Origin: Collinsella aerofaciens | GTDB lineage: Bacteria; Actinomycetota; Coriobacteriia; Coriobacteriales; Coriobacteriaceae | Assembly (NCBI RefSeq): GCF_019131995.1 | Contig: NZ_JAHONA010000025.1 | Coordinates: 1-30,950, forward strand | DNA length: 30,950 nucleotides | Direction of reading: 5' to 3' | Part shown: positions 1-8,800 of the stretch, one piece after another | Position numbering within the stretch: the first letter of the stretch is position 1 | Layout of the letters: every line of letters starts with the position of its first letter | The notes under the pieces: generated by a model | Told to the model about the DNA's origin: nothing | The model's input: only the letters and a program-made list of their open reading frames with translations | Database searches by the model: none | Made by a program: the position numbers and the translations under genes

Positions 1-167
1 TCGACACCGCCGAGTTCGCGATCCCCGGCCTTGACGACGAGTTCCGCGTCATCGTGTCTCCGTGGATCCTCTCCTCGCTGATCACCGATCGCCTTGCCGC
101 TTACTACGAGACGGTCACCAAGCACAACCTCAACTACCGTCGCTACTATCACCAGTTCGACTACTAA
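1..167 (+). CDS. SIS-domain sugar isomerase/deglycase, C-terminal end only
   Basis: This is an open frame from the window edge to a TAA at 165-167, giving about 54 C-terminal residues. The tail ends with HNLNYRRYYHQFDY, which resembles the C-terminal RRY...Y tail of SIS-domain proteins such as the fructoselysine-6-phosphate deglycase (FrlB) type. The family is inferred from this tail and from the next gene, a FrlC-like epimerase 73 bases downstream. Such enzymes would split a phosphorylated sugar-amine (Amadori product) in the cytoplasm. The sugar-binding SIS core lies outside the window, so the substrate cannot be judged. The assignment is tentative. Confidence 0.5.
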   Translation, partial: DTAEFAIPGLDDEFRVIVSPWILSSLITDRLAAYYETVTKHNLNYRRYYHQFDY

Positions 168-240
168 GAGCAAATAACGTTTGTGTAATTGGGCCTCGCT
201 CCTATATGGAACGGGGCCTCGCTTGGGTTGGAGAGTAATT

Positions 241-1077
241 ATGAGCTATCCCCAGCTTGCCGTCATGAATATCAGCCATCGTTATTTTGACCTTGAGGAA
301 TTCTTTTCTTCGGCAGCGGCCTCGGGCTACACGTGTTGCGAGCTTTGGACCGGGGCGATGCATCTGTATGTCGATTGCCATGGATACGATTCGCTCGAGC
401 AGGTGCAGGAGCTGTCACAGCGGTATGGGATTCGGATTGTGGGGCTTTGTCCCGAACAGAACAACCCCAAGCCGTGGAATATCGCGGCGCGCGGGAATGA
501 GGCGCGCGCTCGCACGCTCGCGTACTTTAAGAACGTTGTGGATATCGCGGCGGAACTTGGAGCCGAGCAGGTCATGGTCTCGAGTGGCTGGGCATTTTTG
601 AACGAGCCGATCGAGGACGCGTGGGGTCGCAGCGCCTCGATGCTGCGTGCGATTGCCGAGCATGCGGGAGAGCGCGGCGTGCGACTGGTGCTCGAGGCCC
701 TACAGCCGGTTGAGTCGATGATCGTGAACTCGGCGGCCGACACGAAGCGCATGATCGAGGCAGTTGATCATCCGGCACTTAAGGCGTGTCTGGATTTGGG
801 CGCTATGGCGGTGGCGGGGGATACCATCGACGATTATTTCGATCTGCTTGGCGATGATGTCGCCCACGTGCATTTTGTCGATGTTGCGGCAGATGGCACG
901 ACGCATCTTGCTTGGGGTGACGGCGACCGCGATATGCGCGCCGACCTGGATAGGCTGGTGGCGCGCGGCTATCGCGGAGTTGTTTCGGCCGAGACCTATG
1001 ACTGGCGCTATTTTGCCGACCCCGCAGCTGCCGACGCTCAGGTTATGGCGGAGTACCGACGCGCGATTGGCGCCTAA
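241..1077 (+). CDS. FrlC-like sugar-phosphate isomerase/epimerase (TIM barrel)
   Basis: The protein has 278 residues and the AP-endonuclease-2/xylose-isomerase TIM-barrel fold. It matches the fructoselysine 3-epimerase (FrlC) pattern along its length: an early GYTCCELW strand, the VLEALQP strand with a metal-ligand Glu, ACLDLGAM, HVHFVD with its His-x-His metal site, and a late VSAETYDW strand. Start: I chose the ATG at 241 because GGAGAG lies just upstream; an in-frame TTG at 181 would add 20 poorly conserved residues. Context: it follows the end of a SIS-domain gene, which supports a role in fructosamine or related sugar-amine use. The exact substrate is not shown by the sequence; hydroxypyruvate isomerase or tagatose epimerase relatives are alternatives. 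Confidence 0.75.
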   Translation: MSYPQLAVMNISHRYFDLEEFFSSAAASGYTCCELWTGAMHLYVDCHGYDSLEQVQELSQRYGIRIVGLCPEQNNPKPWNIAARGNEARARTLAYFKNVVDIAAELGAEQVMVSSGWAFLNEPIEDAWGRSASMLRAIAEHAGERGVRLVLEALQPVESMIVNSAADTKRMIEAVDHPALKACLDLGAMAVAGDTIDDYFDLLGDDVAHVHFVDVAADGTTHLAWGDGDRDMRADLDRLVARGYRGVVSAETYDWRYFADPAAADAQVMAEYRRAIGA

Positions 1078-1121
1078 GTGGGACAGGGCGCCGAGTTGGC
1101 GTTTGACGTTTTTTGAGAAAC

Positions 1122-1260
1122 GGGACGTGCTTTCCGCTTGAGGCTTCTGGCGGAAAGCACGTCCCAGAACGGGCGCTCAGAATGGGACATACTTTCCGCT
1201 GAGGACCTCAACCGGAAACCGCATCCCAGTTTTTGGCTGGCGGGCGGGACACGCTTTCCC
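1122..1260. repeat. Cluster of GGGACRTRCTTTCC intergenic palindromic repeats
   Basis: Between the epimerase gene and the his operon (1078-1403) there is no gene. A perfect 16-base inverted repeat, GGGACGTGCTTTCCGC at 1122-1137 and its complement at 1150-1165, encloses 12 bases. A second degenerate copy starts at 1184 (GGGACATACTTTCCGC) with a partial complementary arm at 1214-1227. A third half-copy lies at 1246-1260. Another half-copy occurs far away at 30476-30491. The repeated core suggests a dispersed intergenic repeat family, perhaps also acting as a terminator for the upstream gene, although no T-run follows the first hairpin. Confidence 0.75.
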
Positions 1261-1337
1261 CTATGTTTCCAAATGAATACGCTATGAGCCGAGGAGGACG
1301 ATTCTCCCCGCAAACACTCTAGTATGCTAAAGTACCC

Positions 1338-1367
1338 AGAAGACCGGCGGAGCTATGCCGGTCTTCT
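1338..1367 (+). promoter_or_regulatory. Leader hairpin just upstream of hisZG
   Basis: A perfect 11-base inverted repeat, AGAAGACCGGC at 1338-1348 and GCCGGTCTTCT at 1357-1367, encloses an 8-base loop and ends 36 bases before the hisZG start. No T-run follows, so it is not a typical intrinsic terminator. I see no T-box sequence and no histidine-rich leader peptide. It could be an mRNA-stabilising stem, an operator or the end of an attenuator. A weak -10-like TATGCT lies just before it at 1323-1328. Confidence 0.45.
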
Positions 1368-1403
1368 GCTCTATATGAAACACAGCATGAGGAGGCTCAC
1401 CAG

Positions 1404-3119
1404 ATGACGGCCACACCGTGGGGATTCCGGGACATATTGCCCGAGGAAGCTCAGACGCGCGAGGAGATCGCATGTACGGTGAAGGGCTGCTTTAGGGAGC
1501 ATCATTACCTTCCGGTCGAGACGCCGCTGCTCGAGGACAAGGGTTCGCTCGAGGAAGGCGGCCGCATTGCGGACACGCCGTTTAAGCTCTTTGATGACGA
1601 CGGTCGCCTGCTGGTGGTCCGTCCCGACAACACGCTGCCGATCGTGCGCCTGGTTTCGACCCGCATGCGCGCGGCCGACCTGCCCCTACGCCTTCGCTAC
1701 GAGGCGCCGGTGGTTCGCGAGTGTCAGCGCAATGCCGGTGGTTCGCGCCAGTTTACGCAGTTGGGCTTTGAGCTTATCGGCGCGGGCGATACCTCGGGCG
1801 ATGTCGAGATTGTCTCGCTGGTCGCCGAGGCCGTGCGCGAGCTGGCACTTCCCGATGCGCGCATTATCGCAGGCAGCGTGCGTCCTTTTAAGGAATTGCT
1901 CGCGGTATGCGAGGATCGTGAGCTGGCTGCCGAGGCCCTGCGCTGCGTGCATGCCAACGACTTTGTGGGCCTCGATGCCCGCGTGGCTGCCAGCGCCGAG
2001 TCCGATGCCGTCAAGGCTGCCATTAGCGAGCTGCCGCGCCTGCACGGTGGTGCCGAGGTGCTCGACCGCGTGGATGCGCTGCTGGAGGCTGCCGGCATCG
2101 TCGCGCCGCTGACGCGCGAGCTGCGTGCCCTGGTCGAGGGCCTGGCTCCCGAGGACGCCCAGGTGCTGTCCTTCGACTTCTCCATCATGAATTCTTTTGA
2201 TTACTACACGGGTCTGGTCTTTAAGGCCTATGCCGGCGGCCTGCCCGATCCGGTCGGTTCGGGCGGACGCTACGACTCCATCTTTACCGGTGCGTTTGGC
2301 GACGGTATCGAGGTGCCGGCGGCGGGCTTCGCCTTTTCGCTCGAGCGTCTGGAGGCCGTGCGCACCTCGGCCGAGGACGCCGCTTCCGATGGCGACCACG
2401 CCGTGGGCCGTGGCGCCGAGGGGCCGCTGCGTATCGCCGTGCCCAAGGGCTCGCTTAAGGCCGACACGCTCGACGTGCTCGAGACCGCGGGCCTGGACGT
2501 CTCCGAGCTGCGTGACCCCGGCCGTCACCTGATCGTGCGCGGCCGCGACACGCGTGTCGGCGAGGGCGCGGTCGGCGATATCGAGTTTGTCATCGTGCGC
2601 CCCAGCGACGCGCCTGCTTTTGTGGGCTGTGGCGGTGCCGATTGTGGCATCTGCGGTTGGGATTCGCTTATCGAGGCAGACCTCAACCTGCTGCAGCTGG
2701 TCGACCTGGGCTACGGCCTGTGCACCTTTATCGAGGCGGAGCCCGCATGGCGCGCCGGTCAGGCCGAGCGCAACTATGCTCGCCGCGGGTCGCTTCGCGT
2801 GGCAACCAAGTATCCGCGCATCGCGAGTGCCTGGTATGCCGAGCGCGGCGTGAACGCCGACATCGTTTCGCTGCACGGCAACATCGAGCTGGGCCCCATC
2901 GTCGGCATGACCGATCGCATCGTGGATATTACCGCCACGGGCGCCACGCTGCGCGACAACGACCTGGTCATCACCGGTCGCATCATGGACTGCACGGCCC
3001 GCTTCTTTGTCAACCCGGGTGCCGCACGTCTGGATCCGCGCGTACGCAATCTGGCCGATCGCTTGGCGGCAGCCGTGAAGGACAAGCATTTTGAGCCCGT
3101 TGCGGGCTCGGCGCAATAG
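1404..3119 (+). CDS. hisZG: HisZ-HisG fusion: ATP phosphoribosyltransferase with fused regulatory domain
   Basis: This 571-residue protein catalyses the first step of histidine synthesis, joining ATP and PRPP. Residues 1 to about 318 are a HisZ domain, the histidyl-tRNA-synthetase-like regulatory subunit: GFRDILPEEA at the start, VVRPDNTLPIVRL, FTQLGFELIG, and SGGRYDSI near its end. A linker of about 22 acidic and Gly-rich residues follows. Residues from about 341 are a short-form HisG: LRIAVPKGSL, FVIVRPSDAP, LHGNIELGPI, and the PRPP-binding loop DITATGATLRDND. Short HisG normally needs a separate HisZ for activity and feedback by histidine; here both are in one frame. The fusion frame is continuous, with no stop or frame change. 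A start at ATG 1404 follows GAGGAGG at 1389-1395. It is the first gene of the his operon. Confidence 0.93.
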   Translation: MTATPWGFRDILPEEAQTREEIACTVKGCFREHHYLPVETPLLEDKGSLEEGGRIADTPFKLFDDDGRLLVVRPDNTLPIVRLVSTRMRAADLPLRLRYEAPVVRECQRNAGGSRQFTQLGFELIGAGDTSGDVEIVSLVAEAVRELALPDARIIAGSVRPFKELLAVCEDRELAAEALRCVHANDFVGLDARVAASAESDAVKAAISELPRLHGGAEVLDRVDALLEAAGIVAPLTRELRALVEGLAPEDAQVLSFDFSIMNSFDYYTGLVFKAYAGGLPDPVGSGGRYDSIFTGAFGDGIEVPAAGFAFSLERLEAVRTSAEDAASDGDHAVGRGAEGPLRIAVPKGSLKADTLDVLETAGLDVSELRDPGRHLIVRGRDTRVGEGAVGDIEFVIVRPSDAPAFVGCGGADCGICGWDSLIEADLNLLQLVDLGYGLCTFIEAEPAWRAGQAERNYARRGSLRVATKYPRIASAWYAERGVNADIVSLHGNIELGPIVGMTDRIVDITATGATLRDNDLVITGRIMDCTARFFVNPGAARLDPRVRNLADRLAAAVKDKHFEPVAGSAQ

Positions 3120-3224
3120 CGCGAGCACGTACGGGCGCCCCAACGTCCGGGCTGCGGGCTGATTGGCACCGCCGCCCGGTCTCTCGTTTCTCGAACAAAA
3201 CCTCGACCGATAGGGGATACCGAT

Positions 3225-4661
3225 ATGAAGACCATCAAGCTTGCTCCCGGTGAGCGCCTCGTTACCAACCAGCTCAACCGCAAGGGCGTGCTGCCGCAAA
3301 ACATCGTCGACGCTGCCCGCGATATCGTAGCCAACGTGCGCGCCAACGGCGATGCCGCGGTGCGCGACTATTGCCAGCGTTTTGATGGTGTTGAGCTGCA
3401 GAGCTTCCGTCTGCCGCAAGAGCAGATCGATGCCGCGCTCGAAGGCCTCGATCCCGCCTTTGTCGCGGCGCTCGAAAAGGCCGCATGCCAGATTCGCGAG
3501 TTCCACCAGCGCGAGGTCGAGCAGAGCTGGTTTACCACGCGCCCGGACGGCACGATGCTCGGCGTTAAGGTGACCCCGCTTGCTGCGGCCGGCATCTACG
3601 TGCCGGGCGGCCGCGCGCAGTATCCCTCCACCGTGCTCATGAACGCCATTCCCGCCAAGGTGGCCGGCGTCAAGCGCGTGGTCATGGTGACTCCGCCGCA
3701 AAAAGATGGCCTGATCAGCCCGTATACGCTCGCGGCCGCCAAGCTCGGTGGCGTGGACGAGATCTATATGGTGGGCGGCGCCCAGGCCGTGGCCGCGCTG
3801 GCGTACGGTACCGAGACCATTCCGCGTGTCGACAAGATCACCGGCCCGGGCAACGCCTTCGTCGCCGCTGCCAAACAGATTGTCTCGGGTGACGTGGGTA
3901 TCGATATGGTCGCCGGTCCCTCCGAGGTCTGCGTGCTGGCCGACGCCACGGCCAAGCCTATGGTGGTCGCGGCCGACCTGATGGCCCAGGCCGAGCATGA
4001 TCCGCTGGCGGCCTGCTATCTGGTGGCCTGCGACGAGCAGTTTGCGCGTGAGGTCGAGGCGGGTATCGACATTCTGGTAGCGCAGTCGCCGCGTGCCGAG
4101 ATCACGCGTGCCTCGCTCGACAATGAGGGCACCATCGTGGTGGCAGCCGACATGGCTGCCGCCGTCGAGGCGGTGAACACCGTGGCGCCCGAGCACCTGG
4201 AGCTGCACTGCAAGGATGCGATGGGCCTGCTCGGCGGTATCCGCAACGCCGGCGCCATCTTTGTGGGCGCTTGGAGTTCCGAGCCGCTCGGCGATTACGT
4301 TGCCGGCCCCAACCACACGCTGCCGACCGGCGGCACCGCCATGTTCTCCAACCCGCTTTCGGTGGAGGAGTTCGTCAAGCGCTCGAGTGTCATTTGCTAT
4401 ACGCCCGAGGGCTTGCTCTCCGACGCTCCCGCTACGCAGCGTCTGGCCGAGGCCGAGGGCCTGTGGGCACACGCGCTTTCTGCCGCACTGCGCCGTCGCG
4501 TGTTGGAGCAGGGCGAGGATGCCGTGAGCGCCGAGTTGCTCGCCGCGGCCGACCTGACCAAGGTTGCCTGGCCGGGCGACGCCGTGGCGACGGTTGCCGA
4601 GGGCGTTGACCTGGCGGTTGTGAGCGCGGATGGCGTTGGCCCGACCGGCAAGGAGGCCTAA
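3225..4661 (+). CDS. hisD: Histidinol dehydrogenase
   Basis: HisD oxidises L-histidinol to L-histidine in two NAD-dependent steps, the last reactions of the pathway. The 478-residue protein shows [28 protein letters not shown], the zinc-ligand segment MAQAEHDP, the catalytic Glu-His pair in VAPEHLEL, and [13 protein letters not shown] near the C-terminus. It is longer than the usual roughly 430 residues because of a C-terminal tail of about 45 residues that runs into the hisC ribosome site. The ATG at 3225 follows AGGGGAT. A 105-base gap separates it from hisZG; no terminator is visible in the gap. Confidence 0.95.
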   Translation: MKTIKLAPGERLVTNQLNRKGVLPQNIVDAARDIVANVRANGDAAVRDYCQRFDGVELQSFRLPQEQIDAALEGLDPAFVAALEKAACQIREFHQREVEQSWFTTRPDGTMLGVKVTPLAAAGIYVPGGRAQYPSTVLMNAIPAKVAGVKRVVMVTPPQKDGLISPYTLAAAKLGGVDEIYMVGGAQAVAALAYGTETIPRVDKITGPGNAFVAAAKQIVSGDVGIDMVAGPSEVCVLADATAKPMVVAADLMAQAEHDPLAACYLVACDEQFAREVEAGIDILVAQSPRAEITRASLDNEGTIVVAADMAAAVEAVNTVAPEHLELHCKDAMGLLGGIRNAGAIFVGAWSSEPLGDYVAGPNHTLPTGGTAMFSNPLSVEEFVKRSSVICYTPEGLLSDAPATQRLAEAEGLWAHALSAALRRRVLEQGEDAVSAELLAAADLTKVAWPGDAVATVAEGVDLAVVSADGVGPTGKEA

Positions 4662-4662
4662 T

Positions 4663-5778
4663 ATGGCCGAGCTGACGCCCCGTATGAAGGAGCTCGTCCA
4701 GCCCTACTTGGCCGGCATTGAGCCCTACGACCCCAATTTTACGCCCACGCGCATCAACCTTTCGGCCAACGAGAACACCTATCCCGTGCCGGCTGGCGTG
4801 CGCGAGGCGGTCGACGCCGCCCTGGCTGCTACACCGCTCAACCGCTATCCCGATCCCATGTCCAACGATCTGCGCGACGAGCTTGCCGCTTGGCATGGTG
4901 TGGCGCGCGAGAACATCTGCGTGGGCAACGGCGGCGACGAGCTGCTCTATAACTACCTGCTGGCGTTTGGCGACGCGGGACGGACCCTGCTCAACTGCCC
5001 GCCGTGCTTTAGTGAGTATGCGTTCTTTGCGTCGCTTTGTCAGACCGAGGTGCGCGATGTGTGGCGCGACCCGGCGACCTTTGAGCTCGACCAAGCGGCT
5101 GTGCTCGCAGCGGCGCCCGAGTGCAATCTGGCGATCGTGACCTCGCCCAATAACCCCACGGGCGATGTGACGCCGCTCGACTTTGTCGCGGCCCTGTGCG
5201 ATGCGTGCCCCGGCATGGTCATGGTCGACGAGGCCTACGTTGAGTTTGCCGACGATTCGTTTGGCGCGGCTACTACGGCGCAGGGGCTTATCGCCGAGCA
5301 TCCCAACCTGGTGATTCTGCATACGCTGTCCAAGGCGTTCGGCGCCGCCGGCACGCGTCTGGGCTATGTGATCGCGGCGCCCGAGGCCATCGATGTGTTT
5401 GCGGCAATTCGCCAGATCTACTCGGTTAACGTGCTGAGCCAGGCCGCCGCGCTTGCCTGCGTGCGTGCCCGCGATGCGTACGCACCCGTGGTAGCACAGG
5501 TTGCATCCGAGCGCGAGCGCGAACTGTGTGCCCTGCACGCAATGGCTGCCGAGGGTCTGCCCGTGGAGGCGTGGCCGAGCGCGGCGAACTTTGTGCTCGT
5601 GCGCACGCCGCATGCCACGCGCGTGCGCGAGCGCCTGCGCGACGAGTATTCACTTTTGGTGCGCGACTTTAGCTACGCGCCGGGGCTCGCGGACTGCCTA
5701 CGCATTACCGTGGGCACGCCGCAGGAAAATGACGAGGTGCTGGCCGCGTTTGCCGCGCTGGTGAAGGAGGAGATGTAG
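4663..5778 (+). CDS. hisC: Histidinol-phosphate aminotransferase
   Basis: HisC is a PLP-dependent class I/II aminotransferase that converts imidazole-acetol phosphate and glutamate to histidinol phosphate. The 371-residue protein shows INLSANENTYPVP near the N-terminus, SPNNPTGD, VDEAYVEF, and the PLP-lysine segment HTLSKAFGAAGTRLGY. I chose ATG 4663, one base after the hisD stop, because AAGGAGG sits at 4650-4656; an upstream in-frame ATG at 4630 lies inside hisD and lacks a ribosome site. The tight spacing indicates translational coupling with hisD. Confidence 0.94.
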   Translation: MAELTPRMKELVQPYLAGIEPYDPNFTPTRINLSANENTYPVPAGVREAVDAALAATPLNRYPDPMSNDLRDELAAWHGVARENICVGNGGDELLYNYLLAFGDAGRTLLNCPPCFSEYAFFASLCQTEVRDVWRDPATFELDQAAVLAAAPECNLAIVTSPNNPTGDVTPLDFVAALCDACPGMVMVDEAYVEFADDSFGAATTAQGLIAEHPNLVILHTLSKAFGAAGTRLGYVIAAPEAIDVFAAIRQIYSVNVLSQAAALACVRARDAYAPVVAQVASERERELCALHAMAAEGLPVEAWPSAANFVLVRTPHATRVRERLRDEYSLLVRDFSYAPGLADCLRITVGTPQENDEVLAAFAALVKEEM

Positions 5779-6366
5779 ATGGGCCGTTATGCCGAGGTGA
5801 CCCGCAAGACGGGCGAGACCGACATTGTCGTAAAGCTCGACCTGGACGGATCTGGCGTGTGCGACATCTCGACCGGCGTGCCGTTTTTCGACCACATGCT
5901 CAACGCCTTTGGCCGCCATGGTTTGTTTGATTTGACGGTACACGCGGTGGGCGACGTGGAAGTCGACGCGCACCACACCGTCGAGGATGTGGGCATTGTG
6001 CTGGGCGAGGCGTTCTGCCAGGCGCTGGGCGACAAGGCGGGCATTACGCGCTTTGCCGACGCGGCGATCGCCATGGACGAGACACTTGTGATGGCTGCTG
6101 TTGATATTTCGGGCCGCGGGCAGGCCTACTGCGAGCTGCCCGTGCCGACCGAGCGCGCGGGCAGCTTCGATACCGAGCTGGCCGTCGAGTTCTTCTACGC
6201 CTTTGCGCGCGACGCCAAGCTCACGCTGCACGTGCGCGAGCTGGCGGGCGGCAACTCGCATCACATTATCGAGGCCGCCTTTAAGGCCGTGGGCCGCACG
6301 ATGCGCCATGCCTGCGAGCTCGATTCCCGCGTGCAGGGCATCCCTAGCACCAAGGGTTCGCTGTAA
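5779..6366 (+). CDS. hisB: Imidazoleglycerol-phosphate dehydratase
   Basis: HisB dehydrates imidazole glycerol phosphate to imidazole acetol phosphate using a dinuclear manganese site. The 195-residue protein is the monofunctional form with no histidinol-phosphatase domain. It shows VPFFDHMLNAFGRHG, the metal-binding DAHHTVEDVGIVLGEA, and the second His-rich segment GGNSHHIIEAAFK. The ATG directly abuts the hisC stop (TAG then ATG), with GGAGGAG at 5765-5771 inside hisC. The missing phosphatase activity is supplied by the convergent PHP gene downstream of hisE. Confidence 0.95.
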   Translation: MGRYAEVTRKTGETDIVVKLDLDGSGVCDISTGVPFFDHMLNAFGRHGLFDLTVHAVGDVEVDAHHTVEDVGIVLGEAFCQALGDKAGITRFADAAIAMDETLVMAAVDISGRGQAYCELPVPTERAGSFDTELAVEFFYAFARDAKLTLHVRELAGGNSHHIIEAAFKAVGRTMRHACELDSRVQGIPSTKGSL

Positions 6367-6388
6367 CCTGCCAAAAAAGGGACAGGTT
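6365..6388 (+). repeat. Small hairpin between hisB and hisH
   Basis: AACCTG at 6365-6370 pairs with CAGGTT at 6383-6388 around an A-rich loop, and is followed by TT. The hairpin overlaps the hisB stop codon. The right half (GGGACAGGTTTTGAAT) is close to GGGACAGTTTTGAAT near 20958 upstream of the HNH gene, so this may be a dispersed repeat. It may weaken transcription within the operon, but the stem is short. Confidence 0.45.
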
Positions 6389-6412
6389 TTGAATGGGGAA
6401 AAGGAGGGTCGC

Positions 6413-7114
6413 GTGGGCGAACCGAAGATCGTGGTAGTTGACTACCACAAGGGCAACTTGTCGAGCGTCGTGCGCGGGCTTGCGCGCGCCGGTGCCGCCG
6501 CCTGCACATCGGACGATCCGGAGCAGATCCGCCGCGTCGACGGCCTGGTCATTCCGGGCGTGGGCGCGTTCTATGACGCGATCGCCTTTATGCGCCAGAG
6601 TGGCGAGGCGGACGCGGTGCTCGATGCTGTCGCCACCGGAACTCCGCTGCTCGGCATTTGCCTGGGCCTTCAGCTATTTTTTGAGCGCGGCAACGAAGGC
6701 GTGCCTGCGGACGAGGGCGCGGTTGCCGATGGCAACACCCCCCAGCAGGCCGGTGGCCCCTGGGTCGATGGCCTGGGTATTATGTGCGGTTCGTGCACGC
6801 GCTTGGAGTCGAGTCGCCTGAAGGTGCCGCACGTGGGCTGGGACCAGGTGCACATGACGCCCACCGGTGCGGCCGATCCGCTGCTTACTGGTTTTGCCGA
6901 GGGTGCCAACATGTACTTCACCCACAGCTACGCGGTGTCCGACGATGCCGATGCCGCCGATGTGCTGGCGCGCACGCACTATACGCGGAGCTTCCCGTGC
7001 ATCGTGCGCCATGGCAACGTGTGGGGCTGCCAGTTCCATCCCGAGAAATCCTCCGCGCTGGGTCAGCGCATTCTTAAAAACTTTGTGAGCATCGTCGAGG
7101 GGGCCGGCCGATGA
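6413..7114 (+). CDS. hisH: Imidazole glycerol phosphate synthase, glutaminase subunit
   Basis: HisH hydrolyses glutamine and passes ammonia to HisF. The protein has 233 residues; the family is usually about 200, and the extra length is a Gly/Ala-rich insert after the nucleophile region (about residues 93-115). The class I glutamine-amidotransferase triad is visible: the Cys (about residue 83) in LLGICLGLQLF and the His and Glu in CQFHPEKSS. I chose the GTG at 6413 because AAGGAGGG at 6401-6408 precedes it at good spacing; no in-frame ATG is nearby. Its TGA overlaps the hisA ATG as ATGA, so the two are translationally coupled. Confidence 0.92.
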   Translation: MGEPKIVVVDYHKGNLSSVVRGLARAGAAACTSDDPEQIRRVDGLVIPGVGAFYDAIAFMRQSGEADAVLDAVATGTPLLGICLGLQLFFERGNEGVPADEGAVADGNTPQQAGGPWVDGLGIMCGSCTRLESSRLKVPHVGWDQVHMTPTGAADPLLTGFAEGANMYFTHSYAVSDDADAADVLARTHYTRSFPCIVRHGNVWGCQFHPEKSSALGQRILKNFVSIVEGAGR

Positions 7115-7854
7115 TTCTGTTTCCCGCAATCGATTTGATCGGCGGTAAGGTCGTGCGCCTGGAGCGCGGTGACCGGAGCCGCTGCAAGGTATATTCCGAC
7201 GACCCCGTGGCCGTTGCCCGCTCCTTTGCCGAGCAGGGCACGAGCTGGGTGCACGTCGTCGACCTGTCCGCTGCCTTTGGCGAGGACGAGGACGCGTGCG
7301 CTGCCAACTCGGCGGCGATAAAGGCTATCTGCGGCGTCGACGGTCTGTCCGTGGACGTGGGCGGCGGCGTTCGCTCGCTCGCGCGCATCGACGAGCTTGC
7401 CGGCTATGGCGCGCGTCGCATCGCGCTGGGCACGGTGATCGTGACCGAGCCGGGATTTGCCGAGGTGGCGGCTCGTGGCTTTGGCGAGCTGCTGGTGGCA
7501 GATATCGCCGCACGCGACGGCCAGGTCAAGGTGAACGGCTGGCGCGACGGCGCGGGCGTGGCACTCGACGATGCCGTGGCGCAGCTTTCCGAGCTGGGCT
7601 TTAAGCATCTGGTGTATACCGACATCGCGCGCGATGGCATGCAGACGGGCATCGATGTGGCGGCGTATCGTCATGTGGCCGAGGTCGCGGGCTTTCCCGT
7701 CGTGGCTTCGGGTGGTATCTCGACGCTCGACGATATCCGCGCACTGGCCGCGGTGGGTGAGGATGCTATTGAGGGCGCCATTACCGGCCGTGCGCTCTAC
7801 GAGGGCAACTTTACGCTGGCCCAGGCGCTAGCCGCCGCCCGAGGGGAGGAGTAG
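7111..7854 (+). CDS. hisA: Phosphoribosylformimino-AICAR phosphate isomerase
   Basis: HisA catalyses the Amadori isomerisation of ProFAR to PRFAR. The 247-residue protein is a half-barrel-duplicated TIM barrel. The catalytic Asp8 is in FPAIDLIGG and the second catalytic Asp (residue 171) is in YTDIARDGM. The phosphate-binding segments VDVGGGVRS and VVASGGIST are present. Its ATG overlaps the hisH stop. It is specific to histidine synthesis in context; in some actinobacteria the homologue PriA also serves tryptophan synthesis, and this cannot be excluded from sequence alone. Confidence 0.93.
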   Translation: MILFPAIDLIGGKVVRLERGDRSRCKVYSDDPVAVARSFAEQGTSWVHVVDLSAAFGEDEDACAANSAAIKAICGVDGLSVDVGGGVRSLARIDELAGYGARRIALGTVIVTEPGFAEVAARGFGELLVADIAARDGQVKVNGWRDGAGVALDDAVAQLSELGFKHLVYTDIARDGMQTGIDVAAYRHVAEVAGFPVVASGGISTLDDIRALAAVGEDAIEGAITGRALYEGNFTLAQALAAARGEE

Positions 7855-7857
7855 CCC

Positions 7858-8640
7858 ATGCTTACCAAACGCGTGATTCCCTGCTTGGACGTCAAGGACG
7901 GCCGCGTGGTCAAGGGCGTCAACTTTGTGAGCCTGCGCGATGCGGGCGACCCGGTGGAGCTAGCCCGCGCCTACGACCGCGAGGGTGCGGACGAGGTTGT
8001 CTTCCTGGACATTACCGCCACGAGCGACAACCGCGCGACGACCATCGAGATGGCGGCGCATGCGGCCGAGGAGCTCGCTATTCCCTATACCGTGGGCGGC
8101 GGCTTTCGCGACCTGGCGGGCATGCGCACCATGGTTGCAGCCGGCGCCGACAAGGTGTCGCTTAACTCTGCCGCCGTGCGCGATCCGTCGTTGATTAGCC
8201 AGGCTGCCGCGGCGTTTGGCAGCCAGGCCGTGGTCGTGGCGATCGATGCCAAGCGCGTCGGTTTGCCCGGCGCATCTGGTACCGACAAGTGGGAGGTCTT
8301 TACCGCAGGCGGCCGCAACGCCACGGGTATCGACGCGGTGGCGTGGGCCGAGGAGGCGGCCCGTCGCGGCGCCGGCGAGATCTTGCTCACCAGTATGGAC
8401 CGCGACGGCACCAAGGCCGGCTTTGACCTGGCGCTCACCCGCGCCGTGGCGCGCGCGGTGCCGATTCCCGTCATCGCGAGCGGCGGCGTGGGCACGCTCG
8501 AGCATTTTGCTGAGGGTGTGATCGAGGGCGAAGCCGACGCCGTACTGGCGGCAAGCGTCTTTCACTTTGGGACGTTCAGCATTCGCCAGGTGAAGGAGTA
8601 TATGGCGTCGCAGGGCATTCCTGTGAGGTTGGACTTCTAA
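7858..8640 (+). CDS. hisF: Imidazole glycerol phosphate synthase, cyclase subunit
   Basis: HisF uses ammonia from HisH to make imidazole glycerol phosphate and AICAR. The 260-residue TIM barrel begins [20 protein letters not shown], with catalytic Asp11; Asp130 is in [14 protein letters not shown] and VIASGGVGT are the phosphate-binding loops and [11 protein letters not shown] is the internal-repeat equivalent. It starts three bases after the hisA stop, with GGGGAGGAG at 7844-7852 inside hisA. Confidence 0.95.
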   Translation: MLTKRVIPCLDVKDGRVVKGVNFVSLRDAGDPVELARAYDREGADEVVFLDITATSDNRATTIEMAAHAAEELAIPYTVGGGFRDLAGMRTMVAAGADKVSLNSAAVRDPSLISQAAAAFGSQAVVVAIDAKRVGLPGASGTDKWEVFTAGGRNATGIDAVAWAEEAARRGAGEILLTSMDRDGTKAGFDLALTRAVARAVPIPVIASGGVGTLEHFAEGVIEGEADAVLAASVFHFGTFSIRQVKEYMASQGIPVRLDF

Positions 8641-8657
8641 TGCTGCGGGCTTCGCTG

Positions 8658-8758
8658 CGGCTTGTCCAGGCACCGCATCTTGCCGTTCAAACCGTCGCTC
8701 GCGTACCAAAGTACGCGTCGCTCCTCTTTCGCGGCAACCTGCGGCACCTGGGCAAGCC
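8658..8758. repeat. 101-base imperfect palindrome between hisF and hisI
   Basis: The gap 8641-8800 holds one large near-symmetrical structure. The outer left arm (8658-8685, core GGCACCGCATCTTGCCG) matches the complement of the outer right arm (8732-8758, core CGGCAACCTGCGGCACC) with a few mismatches. At the centre CGCGTAC (8700-8706) pairs perfectly with GTACGCG (8711-8717) around CAAA. If transcribed it would fold as a long hairpin inside the his mRNA. No T-run follows, so it is better read as an intergenic repeat element or an RNA-processing or stability stem than as a terminator. Confidence 0.7.
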
Positions 8759-8800
8759 TCGCCGACCTGCGATGTTCACGGTAATTACTTGGGAGGAATG

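Noticed and set aside
1338..1367. T-box or histidine attenuator before hisZG
   Set aside because: No T-box sequence, no histidine-rich leader peptide and no T-run after the hairpin.
1686..4472. A 928-codon open frame on the minus strand across hisZG and hisD
   Set aside because: It mirrors two clearly recognisable his genes in a GC-rich region where antisense frames stay open by chance; its translation is rich in Arg, His and Gly and matches no family.
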